This document shows, piece after piece, positions 11,583 through 22,530 of a stretch of DNA of 64,000 nt. Source of the stretch: Platynereis dumerilii (taxonomy: Eukaryota > Annelida > Polychaeta > Phyllodocida > Nereididae); the NCBI GenBank assembly GCA_026936325.1, contig JAPTHN010000008.1:17204259-17268258 (forward strand), given 5' to 3'. A program made the translations under genes and the position numbers. Under the pieces are notes generated by a model. It was not told where the DNA came from. It did not search any database and worked only from the letters and a program-made list of their open reading frames with translations. Every line of letters begins with the position of its first letter. Positions within the stretch are counted from its first letter, which is position 1.

Positions 11583-12677
11583 TTGAAAATAAAAACCTGG
11601 AGTATAATTAAACAAGCAATTAACAAACAAGCTTCTAAATCCCTCTCACAAGAATTTATTATTAACAATAATAAAACAAATGACCCTAAAATAATAGTAA
11701 ATGCTTTTAATGATTTCTATACCAATATAGGTCCCTCTTTAGCAAGTAATATTCCTTCAGTAAATAAATCACCATTATCTTATATTGATAAAAATATTAA
11801 TAATTCATCATTTTTTGTCCCAACAACAGAAGCAGAAGTATTTAGTATTATAGAAAATCTAAAAGACTCTAGCTCAGGCTATGATGAAATTGATGCAAAG
11901 ATATTAAAGAAAACTAGTCTAACTATAATTACTGTAATTACTCATCTGATTAATCTCTCTCTCTCCCAAGGTCAATTTCCAAACGAGCTTAAGATAGCAA
12001 GGGTAGTCCCTATTTTTAAATCGGGAGACCCATCACTTGTAAATAATTACCGTCCTGTCTCTGTGCTTCCAGTTTTTTCAAAATTTTTTGAGAGAATTGT
12101 TTATACCCGATTAATTAATTTTATAAACAATAACAACATATTGTATAAATATCAATTTGGATTTAGAGAGAAACATAGTACCCTTCTTGCACACGCTATT
12201 TTACAAGATGAAATTTCTAAAGCATTCAACAACAACGAATTTCTCATTGGTATTTTTATTGATTTCAAAAAAATATTTGATACTCTTGATCATAAAATAT
12301 TGGAACAGAAATTATATAAATATGGAATGAGAGGAACTTCTTTACTATGGTTCAAAAGTTATTTATCCAATCGAAAACAATATGTTCACTATAATAATAC
12401 CAACTCTACATATAAATCAATTACTTGTGGTATACCACAAGGATCTATTTTAGGTCCTATATTATTTCTTTTATATATTAATGATATGCCTAATATTTCG
12501 AGTAATATCCTTCCAATACTATTCGCTGATGATTCTAACTTATTTTTCAAAGGGGAAATAATTAATGAAACAAATGAACTAATTAATTCTGAACTAAATA
12601 AAGTTTATGAATGGATACTAGCCAACAAATTATCTTTAAATATTGAGAAAACTAAAGTAATGATATTTAAACCTTGA
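11583..12677 (+). pseudogene. LINE-3 reverse transcriptase domain (364 codons)
   Basis: Open frame with FNDFYTNIGPSLA, ARVVPIFKSGD, NNYRPVSVLPVFSKFFERIV, YQFGFREKHSTLLA, GIFIDFKKIFDTLDH, GIPQGSILGPILFLLYIND and LFADDSNLFFKG, ending LSLNIEKTKVMIF. The catalytic Asp residues are present. Asn, Ile and Lys are strongly over-represented compared with LINE-1, so this is a different lineage. The C-terminal third is missing. Confidence 0.88.
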
Positions 12678-12700
12678 AATGAAAAATGTCCACTCCAAAT

Positions 12701-12960
12701 CAGTGATAGAAATGGGGGGGAGCTCGGGGGAGCTGAGCTCCCTTGACCAAAAAACAGGGGGAGCTGCACCCTTCTATGGCTCCCCCAATGACCAGTGGCA
12801 AAATTGCAATTATTAAGTTACTTATTCAGTCCTCATGGTATTTTTTAGCTCAAAATTATGCTCTGGTGGAAGAATTCTTTCCCTTTTAAAATTTTGAGTG
12901 CATGTCGCTGCCGCATGAGCGGAGAGCTCCCCCGAAAAAAATTTTCCATTTCCATCACTG
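12701..12960. mobile_element. hAT MITE, 260 bp, 8-bp target duplication
   Basis: Ends CAGTGATAGAAATGG and complement CAGTGATGGAAATGG; CTCCAAAT on both sides (12693-12700, 12961-12968). Internal palindromic ggggagctc / gagctcccc blocks. It sits in an A-family repeat that resumes at once (cataccaatacctgacagcc). Confidence 0.95.
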
Positions 12961-13126
12961 CTCCAAATCATACCAATACCTGACAGCCTGTCTGCCATAT
13001 TAGTGGCAGTTTCTTGGAAGAGATTAATCATCAGGCAATGTAGCTTTTATGGCACTAGGTCACTTTCTTACCAAACTACAGAATCTGAATGTAAGTGTCA
13101 TATGGATGTTAGTGAAATTCTGTGTC
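12961..13126 (+). repeat. A-family repeat, copy 3 (end modules)
   Basis: Contains tgacagcctgtctgccatat, tagtggcagtttcttggaag and ggtcactttcttaccaaact, matching 8.2, 30.5, 31.6 and 40.3 kb. Confidence 0.75.
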
Positions 13127-13327
13127 GCCATAATGATCGGGGCTGTAGGTCCTGTATTTATGCACTTGGTAGGCCAATTAGGACAGGAAGATGACATGGC
13201 AATGAGGCGAAAAATGATTAAAGCAGCCGTCCAACATGGGTCAAGGTGACCCGGCAAGAGCTTGATTCGAACCCTGGACCCAGTGATTGGCAGCCTACCA
13301 CGTTACCACTAGAACAACCCTCTCCCC
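13127..13327 (-). mobile_element. tRNA-derived SINE, copy 2
   Basis: Same family and orientation as 6449-6657 (gtatttatgcacttggtagg, caatgaggcg, gattcgaaccctggacccag, ttaccactagaac). The B box GGGTTCGAATC is better preserved here. Likely target duplication CTGTGTC (13120-13126, 13328-13334). Confidence 0.82.
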
Positions 13328-13830
13328 CTGTGTCACAAGAATGGCATGACAATTAGTAGCTTAGTCATAATCTAATTGCAGTGAATTAGGACCCTGCATC
13401 CTCTTAAGATTTATCTTTTGTTTTGTTATCATTTATTAAGCTATGCAAATGCATACTTCACTTTCACAGCGTCAAATTCACACATCATAATACCATGAAT
13501 TCCTGAATATGAAAGAGATACCTTTTTGAAAATTTTACGAAAAAACAATACATAGTTTAACAACAATTCTATTGAAAAATACCAAAACTAAATGCAGCTT
13601 TGAAGTTTTTGAATTGATAAATTATGTGTTGTACATGTCGAATTTCTTAATTTGAAAATTTGTAATATTAAAGCATCCCACATTTTGTTCCATTATATTA
13701 TTATATCATATTCGGTAAAGGCTCCAGCCTAACAATCATTATTTTGCTTTTTCTTGGTCCAATTAATTAAAATTTCCTTACCATAACATTACAAGAGTAA
13801 ATTTAGAGCGTAAAAAATATGCCTGAAGTA

Positions 13831-14760
13831 CCGTAATATGGGGTGAATTGGGACAGAATTGGCCATTTTTCTGTCATAGCATGGACAAAAATCAATCCAG
13901 AAATTAAACTTTGGTGTCAAATTGTGTCTGGGCACAAGGTCTAAGTACTCCTTGGGGCTTGATTTGGTACTTTAAATTCCCAATGCTCAAGGCCCCAAAA
14001 ACCACTGTCCCAATTCACCCCTTACTTTGGGGTGAATCGGGACACTTCATTATTTCCACAATTAATAGCTCCTGCCTTCTTTAAGTGATATCTACTTGTG
14101 AATAAACATTAGAAAAGATGTTCAACATGCCAAAAATTTATTTTGAAGAAAATCTTAGATTAATTTTATTAATAAAATACAGTTTTCAAAAAAAATCAAT
14201 AAATGAGAGAAATCTATTAAAAATGCAGCTTTCTTCAAATTTTTCTAGTAACTGATAATTATGGACTAAATCCACTATAAATGAAGCCGAGTTCAATAAT
14301 ATCCATCAAAAAGCCACCCCAGTACACTCAAATGAAAATTAGTAGGGTTATTTTGGTAAATTCCGAAACTTTGTCATTGTCCTGGATTTCAATCCAGGAC
14401 CAAACATATACAATCCAATATCCAGTCTTTAACTATGATCCCTTAAAACCACAACAGAATAATTTTAAAGTTTGCAGCAAGTTTGAGGGCTCCATCATTT
14501 ATACTTTATATAGCACAAGCAAAGTTTTGACCAGCTTGTAAAATGGCTATTCCGCAGTTCCAAGTTTAAATTGCTGCATCTCCTCACTGCCTGCAGTTAG
14601 AAATATAAAATTCTATCACATTATGCGCTTGTATGTTTACTATATGTGTGCCAAAAATCAAGTTCCTAGGGCTAGTAGAAATTGGTGTTTTTTAGCAAAT
14701 AAAAAGATTCTCGGTTCTGTCCCGATTCACCCCAGTGTCCCTATTCACCCCATATTACGG
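13831..14760. mobile_element. TA-flanked TIR element, 930 bp (CCGTAATATGGGGTGAAT ends)
   Basis: Inverted ends CCGTAATATGGGGTGAAT/TGGGACA, flanked by TA. An inner hairpin at about 14002-14046 repeats the gtcccaattcacccc / ggggtgaatcgggac theme. The empty site survives at 32145-32170 (gcctaaagcatttattagca). No transposase; target and ends suit the Tc1/mariner superfamily. Confidence 0.9.
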
Positions 14761-15482
14761 TATTCATTAACACCATGTTGTTAGGCAGCGTTAGTTTTTT
14801 CTGTGCGTATTTCATGCTGAGACGATCTAATCACAGGAGGGTGTCACCTTAAGCTCCCTTGATGTCTCCTCATTTCCACGGAGAATTTAATTTTCTGCCC
14901 CAGGTCATTGGTTGTGTCTTACTTTTCTCCAGGAGGCTGCTGAGTGTTGACAGCATAACCTTATTTGCACAAAAGTAGAATAAAAGCAGCTGCCAGTCAA
15001 TGGCTTTGTTTTCATGATGTTATTATCAATATGTGGTATAAAATGTTATATAAAAAATAACCTCAATTTAATTTGAAAGTTAAAGTAGTTTGTGGCAAGT
15101 ATTTGCCTTAAAATGAATTAAAATTGAGTTAATTTCTTCCACTCACTGTATTTCCTCAAATAGAAGCCTGGTCTCAATCAAAAAAACCTGTCTTGTTTTG
15201 AGGCTGGGACAGGGGCCTACTCAAAAATATTAAACACCCGTCTCAACTACAAGCCTGGTCAGCTACAATATTTATAAGCCCTAACTGAGTGCCTTGCATG
15301 TTGCCTAGCTGAGCTGATTCCATGCAAGCTTTTTTTGCTTGCATAGTACTGGCTACCCTTTCATACCCAGATGTTTGTTAATTGGTATCTCATTTAAAAC
15401 AATACACGCCGGTCTTAAATACATGCCTGGCTCATATAAACGCCCAGGTAATGCCCAGGCTCCTAAATGAGGACATACGGTA

Positions 15483-16423
15483 GGGGGAACGAGGGCACAT
15501 TGGGACACGGGGCACTGTGGGACGGTGGGGTTTTCTTGGATCCTTGCAAGGTATATGATATGGTAGTGCCATCATATCTTGTAATTTCACATCCTGATGT
15601 TTCCATGGTTTTATTGACAAATTACAGGCACATGCAGAAGTATGGCAAGGAAAAGTTTGTTTTCCTACTACTAAAGTAAATATGGACGGGTTCAATTTGA
15701 ACCATTCTCTGGACAAACCATGAACAATGAGGCTTTCTCAGTGCTTGTATGAATTTTATATATCATAATGAACAGGTATGAATTTCTATCGTGATAAACA
15801 CTCTCACTAAGTCTTGTGTCCGAGAAATTAGCATTTTGGTGTATAAGTCATATCGGGGCTCATTGGGACAGTCAATTCGGGGGACATTGGGACGCACTTA
15901 ATATGGCAGAATTTAAGTGTCCAAGGCAAATGAATGACCTGGGACAGCACACAACAGGTGTTCAGGCCACAGTGAATAGAGGTATAGTGGATTACCATGC
16001 TCTGTGAACAAATTTGTCACAAAGCACTGTGTGTTGCTTTCATAAATGTCCGCACCCTGGACAGTTTTTGTTAAATTGTTAAAACTGTTTAAAGTTATGA
16101 ACTATCGGCCCTACAAGGTGTCAATGCACTGTATATTGTCTTACGCACTACTTATATATGATATCTATTGCACATGGAGTGTTAAAATGATTTTTAATTG
16201 ATGTCCCAATGTGCCCCGGCTGTGCCACGCCAGGGCACATTGGGACAGTCATTTTTACGACTCTCTGGCTGCAAAAGGGTAGGTGCAGTCTAGTTTATTA
16301 TGCCTAGCATTTAAGCTCAATAGTACGGGTGATATTCATGCAAGCTTCTGAGTTTTTCAGTGCTTTCAGCATTGAGCAAAATTATTAGACGTCAAAAGTA
16401 TCCCAATGTTACCCCGTTCCCCC
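15483..16423. mobile_element. TA-flanked TIR element, 941 bp (GGGGGAACG ends)
   Basis: Left end GGGGGAACGAGGGCACATTG, right end the complement of gggggaacggggtaacattg; TA on both sides (15481-15482, 16424-16425). Internal copies of gggacattgggac and gtcccaatgtgcccc. The corresponding empty position is at about 33755-33775. Non-coding. Confidence 0.9.
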
Positions 16424-16659
16424 TATTCAATTATTATAAGGGAAATAGACATATTTTACCATGGGCTCGGGGCATAAAGGCTCAGAATATTTATGTAGTG
16501 CACATAATATTCTGAGTACAACAGGGAAATGGAATGTGCTGCAACTTTGCACTTACTTTTAAAGTTCTGTTGTACCTCTGACGCTGTTCAAATGTCATCG
16601 GGAAATATTTTGCCTAATTTCCTTCTAGAAGGTGCCTGCTGGTAGTACATTCCATCTAC

Positions 16660-16740
16660 ATTAGTTAACACCTGAGACTGAGAAATCAACATTAGTTAAC
16701 ACCTGAGACTGAGAAATCAGTCTATATTCATCCCAATAGT
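16660..16740 (+). repeat. CACCTGAGACTGAG module with local tandem duplication
   Basis: acattagttaacacctgaga-ctgagaaatc occurs twice in a row, then catcccaatagtgaaa. The module recurs at about 23070, 27415, 33980, 35100, 48275 and 50590. Confidence 0.8.
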
Positions 16741-18174
16741 GAAATAATAAGACATGAGCTACCCTGGTTAAATATAGTGTTTCCAATGAGTCTCGATCGA
16801 CACCTCTTGAGAATGACATGGTCTAGTGCACGGGAATCGAGAATTTCTCGAGAAATCTAGGACACTGTCCTGCCATTGGCACAATGATAAAACAAGAGAG
16901 ATTTAATCTTGCAATGGATGATATCCTTTATAGTTTTAATGTTAATCTGTGTGTTTTGTTTCCTATAAATCACAGCTAAACATCCAGATATTATACAATT
17001 TTAAAACATTTGTACAAGTTCAACTTCAGCATTTACCAGGTATACAATGGGGATTATCATCAACAGATACTTAAATTGAACAATGGAGCAATTACACAAT
17101 AACAATAATATCAAGCAAAAAAAAACAACATCCCAATGGTTTGTAACAGTTACAAACATTAAACAAATGAACACCATGTTAAACAATGATCAACATTTCA
17201 ATTCTTCAGACTCAATCAGCGAGACGAGAAAATGTTGAGTCATTGTGAATCTCGAAACTTCTCGAGAATTCTCGCTCTCATTGAAAACTCTTAAATAAGA
17301 CATTTTGTAACATCAGCACACAATCTCAAATGCACAGAGTGCAGTTGGAATTGACATTTAAACGTTATCATAATTTCAAAGCTGACATATTATAAGAATA
17401 GATTCATGATAATGATGGTTTCGTAAACCCTTCTGATTGTTTGACCTTGTACAATTATTGATATTATCGAAACTTCTCACTATGTATGTATGTATCTTTA
17501 TTGAGACCAGGAAAGCAATGCTTATCTGGCTGGCCTATCGAAAAGAAAACAAAAATTTACAAATATTAACAGAAAATCATTTCACAGTTAAGAAAAGTTG
17601 CTACATACTATTATCCAAAATAAAATACAACACATGGGGACCTAATTTAATCACATAGGTAGGGCTATTATGTATATTATATATATATATATTTAAATGT
17701 TACATTTAATGATTTTATATATAAACCTGTCTCACAATAGGATATGTTCAATACACTTTCAATACAGTAAAATTATCTAAACATGGTGATGTACAGCAAT
17801 ATCAGGTTAAAACTACCCTTAGAACAAGCAATAGAGTTTCAATTTTACAACATTTCCAAAATAACAATCAATATCATGCTATACAGCATAGTTGGGAATA
17901 TATACATCATAATTCCAATCAAAAACATAACACTGTGCCTATAATCATGATGAAGTGACATAGAGCGCTACAAATTACATGTATTAATATGTACACAAAA
18001 GCGTTTGAATCATACCAGATATCCAATCCAAATTAAAGGTACAATGTAATATAAGACAGTTGTACAGTTACAAAAATATCCAGGAAAGTTACTATACAGT
18101 CAGTCTCCCCCAGTAACAAATTTGAAGGAAGGGAGATAATAAATTACACACATGATTTTGTACATCCAATTGCT

Positions 18175-19668
18175 TTACTGGGAGTATTTAGCTAAGTAAA
18201 AACCCTTACTTGCATTTTTTAACTGTGCTGGTGACATGCACCTCAGATCTTGCTTCAATGCATCTGTCAAGTTGTTCCATATCTTTGCCCCAGTTATTTT
18301 CATCGTTTTACTTCCATTCATTGTTTTAGATCTGGATACAAATAATTTAAATCTCTTTCTTTTATCAGGATAGTTATCATGACATCTCGCAACAGCGGAG
18401 TAATACTTTGAAAATACATTATTGTTTGTCTCACGGAGTTGGTTGTACACAAATTTGACAGTTTTAAAAAGATAAAGATCACTCACAGGTAACATTTTAT
18501 ACTTAGAATAAAAATGTGCAGAAGGAGTCAAGTGATCTAGATTGAATAATGCCTTAATCGCCCGGTTCTGTAGTACTTCTATTTTTCTAATGTGTTTATG
18601 AATAGATGAGCCATACAACTCTAATCCACACTGCATTTTCGAATGGAAATATGCATAGTAGAGTTTGATTTTAGCACTGTTTGGCACCCAGTCTCTAATA
18701 ATTTTGAAAGCATAGATTATCCTAGTGAGGTCTTTACTCAGTTGGTTAATGTGTTTGTCAAACGTAGTTTGTCATCTAATATCACACCAAGGTATTTGCA
18801 ATTGTCAGTTCTATGAATTATCTTAGCATCAAATTTTATTGTGTCCAACATATCTGGTATTTTTTTCCTACCTGGTACAAAGACACTAAATTTTTTTTTT
18901 CGCCGCTTAGGAGCAGATCGTTTGCTTTTAGCCATTTAGTAATATCGTTGAGGCATGCCTCTGCTTGCTCTTTTATAATATGTGGATCTTTGTCAGAGAC
19001 AAAGATATTTGTATCATCTGCGAAGAGTCGTAACTTAGCCTTGGTAGTACAGTACTGCATGTCATTTACAAATATCAAGAAGAACAGTGGCCCTAGTACT
19101 GACCCTTGTGGCACACCACAATGTATTCTTTTAATGTCAGATTTGGTTGATTCAACTTTAGTATATTGTGAACGCTCTCTAAGGTATGACATAATTAGTT
19201 CTATTGCTGGTCCCCTAATACCATACGACTGAAGTTTTATGATAAGTTTGCTGTGATTTACAAGATCAAATGCCTTGGTTAGGTCTAGGTATATTCCAAT
19301 TGTAATGTTTCCATTATCCAGTTGCTCCCTGATTTGATCTGTTATCTCAATTAGTGCCATTGTCGTAGAGTATGCATGTTGAAAACCAAACTGGTACTTA
19401 TATATAATCTTAAATTTTCAAAATATTCATACAGGCGTTTATACAGGATTTTCTCAATAATTTTATTAATAGTACTAAGAAGGTTGATCGGTCGATAATT
19501 TGTTGGATCAAGCTTATTGCCTTTTTTGTAAATGGGGATAACTTTACCAAGTTTCAGCTTTTCTGGATATTTGCCAGTCTCAATGGCAGTGTTTGCTATA
19601 TGAGCTATCAGTTTACTGAACATTGCAGGACATGCCTTTAGTAATTTACCTGAGATCTTCATCATCAC
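18175..19668 (-). pseudogene. LINE-2 reverse transcriptase and C-terminus, frame-broken
   Basis: Four overlapping frames in order: 19351-19668 (GKVIPIYKKGN, NYRPINLLSTINKIIEKILY), 18836-19360 (GIYLDLTKAFDLVNH, GVPQGSVLGPLFFLIFVNDM, LRLFADDTNIFV), 18738-18935 (CKYLGVILDDKL) and 18175-18687 (NSAKIKLYYAYFHSKMQCGL, final WNNLTDALKQD). Catalytic FADD is present. Changes are few, so the copy is fairly young but inactive. Confidence 0.9.
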
Positions 19669-21208
19669 CTCGGGCTTGATTGTTACTCAATTTAGATATT
19701 AATGTCTGTATTTCTGATGGGTCAGTCGGCTTAAGATAAAAGCTATGTGTCTGATTTTTTCTCAGATACTTTTCAAAGCTATCACAAGCAGTATTTTTTA
19801 AGAGCTTGGGACCAACATTGACAAAATAATCATTGACAACATTTGCAATATCTTGCTGATTTCTCAAGGTTCTATTATTCAGTTCAATTTTGTCAATTTT
19901 ATTTGATTGTCTAATTTTATTGGGACTTATGATTGGGCCAAATATTTGCCAAAGGGCTCTGACATTCTTCTTTTTATTATCAACTTTTTCTAAGTAATAG
20001 TTAGCCTCTGCTTTTCTTAATGATGTGGTTAGAGTGTTTCTATACGTTGTGTATGATAGCTTGTTTTCAAGAGTTGGGTGGTTAAGATATTTTCTATACA
20101 ACTCAGACTTTTTCTTTATGGCAGTTTTGAGACCAGTAGTTATCCACACTTTATCCTTTGCTCTTTTTCTTGACAATGTTGTGAGGGGGAAGGACCTCTC
20201 AAATTGTATTTTAAACTTCTCATAGAAGGAGTTAAGCAGATCGTTTGCATCTGTGCCATTAAAAAACCTATTCCAATCTGCATGGCTAAATTCATTCACA
20301 AAATTTGAGAGATTCTTCTCCCCAAACAGTCTTACTTTCGGTCTAGTGTATTCAGTAGGTATGTGGTTAGCATTACATACAATAACAAAGTTGGGTAGAT
20401 GATCAGAGATGTCTGAGTATATATTACCCGCCAACACCTTGCAATTAACGTTCTCTTTGTTTAGTTTCATGAAAATGTTATCAATTAATGTCACCGTCGA
20501 GTCCGTGATTCTGGTAGGCAAGGTAATGGTGGGTATAAAGTATAGAGTCATCAAGCATTCGTAAAATTCAGCACTTCTCTTATCAGTATCAATTTTGAGA
20601 CCATCAATATTAAAGTCTCCACAGATATACGAATAACAGCATTCTTTGTCAATTTTATACAGTGATTTTTCAAGATCAGTTATGAAGCTAGGCACATTAG
20701 TGCCTGGATGACGATAGACTACACCCACAATAACTTTCTGATCATTTACCTCTACTTCTAACCAAATATCCTCAACATTTTCGGAAGGTATGCAAAGGTC
20801 ATTTCGTACATGGTATTTCACATTTTTCCTTACAAAGATACAGGCGCCACCACATTTTTTGGTTTTAGGCAATACATATTCACATTTATATTTATCTTTG
20901 AGTATACTGATTCTATTTGATACATTCTTCCTCCCAATTTCAGTGAGGGCTATTACGTCAATAGGGTGATCAAGGTTATGCAAGAGAGCCACAAGATCAT
21001 TAAAATGTTTGTCTAAACTTCTTATGTTTAGATTTATCATAGTAAAAGATGTACCATTCTTTTTCAAAAGATCATTCAAAGAATCTTCAGTGTAATAAGC
21101 ACACTCAAGTTGGTTTCCCATGCCAGTCTCCAATGTTTCTAAGACATATTTTCCAAAATTATTTTCACTTAGAATTTTATCAATTCGTCTATTTGGAGTT
21201 TCAAGCAT
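19646..21208 (-). pseudogene. LINE-2 endonuclease and pre-RT region (520 codons)
   Basis: Starts 37 bases inside the element. Complete APE-type endonuclease over residues about 50-275: LNIRSLDKHF (Asn), VIALTEIG (Glu), GGACIFVRK, VGVVYRHPG, YICGDFNIDG, LPTRITDSTVTLIDNI, YSDISDHLP (Asp-His). Then the linker KDKVWITTGLKTAIKKKSEL and VNDYFVNVGPKL up to the RT start, where the frame is lost. All endonuclease signature residues that I can check are kept. Confidence 0.9.
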
Positions 21209-21245
21209 TTGCTGTAGTTCAAAATTATTTAAATGATGAAATAGA

Positions 21246-21413
21246 AGAGAAAATTTGATTGTTGTGATAAAAACAAGTGCTTCTTAGTTTCCTGCCTAAC
21301 TACCACCATTGTATCAGCAGGCAAGACAATTAACAATTACAAAGTGTTTACATTTTACAATTTTTGATTCCAAACTTTCCTGCAGGGAAGTGCAAAGGTA
21401 CATTGCTAAACAT
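21246..21413 (+). repeat. Segmental copy I, resumed after LINE-2
   Basis: agagaaaatttgattgttgt gataaaaacaagtgcttctt continues the repeat as in 34256-34320, then diverges after ctaccacca. Confidence 0.7.
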
Positions 21414-22427
21414 TAGGGTGCATCATCTGCCCCTTATATCTCCAAAACTTCATGCACCTTTGCTGAATTGTTCCTAAATGTTACAAAAGTAGCCCTGTAA
21501 AATTTTTTGAAAAGATTCCAATGTCTAAGGGTGGCACTACAGCCATGAAATTTGAGCATAAGGTATTATTTTGCCGTTTCGCGGTTGTGAATAATATTTT
21601 CAGTTTTTATTTTATTGACTTATAGATGATGTAGTTAGATTTCTTAGAAAAAGAGCTTCAATTTGAATACCAACATCAATGGCTTCTACTTAGGAGAAGT
21701 AGTGTTTTAACAGTGATATTTTCTTTTTGAATTGTTGAAATGTGATAAATCTAAAAAACAATTTTATTATGACTTTCGGAACCCAAAGAAGTCTCTAAAC
21801 TGAGGAAGTGATCTACCACATCATTTGATAAAACCTTGATGGAATTATTATGTTGTCAAAAGAAAAGGACATGGCAGATTAACGTTGCATTGACGTGATT
21901 TATTTATCATATTTACATGTATTTAATGCAAATTTGTATATTTGGATATTGTTGACTAGATATTTGAAAAACATGTTAAAATTCTTACTTTCTTCACCAA
22001 AGTGTGTCTTATACTTTATTCCAATGAAGATGTGACAGTTGTGCAAAAGTTGACCTTTTAAGCAGTTCATTCCAAACATTTTTTCAATATAGTCCGAAAC
22101 TTTCTACTTTCGGAATTTCATCAAAGTGAAAAACCTTCAGAAATATAGCTTTCTACCATTCAAATTGAAGCTTATTTTCTCCTGAGAAGAATGGTATATG
22201 AATGAAATTCTAGAATCTCACGTTAACCTAACCTTGATATTTCTAACTGCGATTATGCAAAACATCACTTTTTGTCATTTTTGGACCAAACTTCAGTGCA
22301 ATTGTGCCACCCTAAGGCCACAACCAATCTTACTGAAATTTTGCAGGACATCTTTTTACTGGCAATGGAATAACATGGCAAAAGTGCAAATGAATATCAC
22401 AATTTTAGGGGCAGACGATGCACCCTA
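21414..22427. mobile_element. hAT-like element, 1014 bp, 8-bp target duplication
   Basis: Inverted ends TAGGGTGCATCATCTGCCCC / TAGGGTGCATCGTCTGCCCC; CTAAACAT on both sides (21406-21413, 22428-22435). Empty sites in inverted relatives at 34490 and 43295. The interior is AT-rich with tttctcctgagaagaa-type inverted segments and no transposase frame. Confidence 0.93.
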
Positions 22428-22435
22428 CTAAACAT

Positions 22436-22530
22436 CCTCATTCCTCCACCAAACTGCTTGTAGAGGCATGAATTCTCATACGATGGGAGGAAAATATACT
22501 GGGTCATGTAGGCCAACACAGAGGTCACTG
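22436..22530 (-). repeat. Inverted fragment of the 34.4/43.2-kb module
   Basis: cattcctccaccaaactgct, aggcatgaattctcat and atactgggtcatgtaggcca are reverse complements of 34420-34500 and 43205-43300. This is the only clearly inverted module found in the array. Confidence 0.75.

Larger units (their letters stand above)
8880..12692 (+). mobile_element. LINE-3: very AT-rich CR1-like element, decayed, 3' end missing
   Basis: ORF2 from near the endonuclease start through RT, split by a piggyBac-like insertion (9079-10528). The frame joins across it: FNQKNIDMSLN before and NDNNLSLLQHKIRSMPKNF after. Several frameshifts; the sequence after the RT core is absent and an A-family repeat follows directly. 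Confidence 0.82.
13335..17482 (+). repeat. Segmental copy I, second half (host of two TA elements)
   Basis: Modules in order: gcagtgaattaggaccctgc; tttcacagcgtcaaattcac; tttttctgtgcgtatttcat; aatcacaggagggtgtcacc; tagaagcctggtctcaatca; acctgagactgagaaatcag; agtgcagttggaattgacat. All recur at 32.0-34.3 kb and partly at 42.5-43.1 kb. No coding sequence. Confidence 0.8.
17483..21245 (-). mobile_element. LINE-2: CR1-like, nearly full ORF2, minus strand, (CATA)n tail
   Basis: The paralogous empty site at 34240-34265 (cttctcactaagagaaaatt) fixes both junctions. The 3' end on the minus strand is ctcaataaagatacatacat. A 690-bp 3' UTR (17483-18174) precedes it. The endonuclease ORF is intact and the RT is broken by about four frame changes. 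Confidence 0.93.

Noticed and set aside
16660-16740. CRISPR-like short direct repeats
   Set aside because: Only two adjacent copies without spacers, in an animal genome; a local duplication of a dispersed module.
18813-19232. 139-codon + strand ORF
   Set aside because: Shadow of the LINE-2 reverse transcriptase on the opposite strand.
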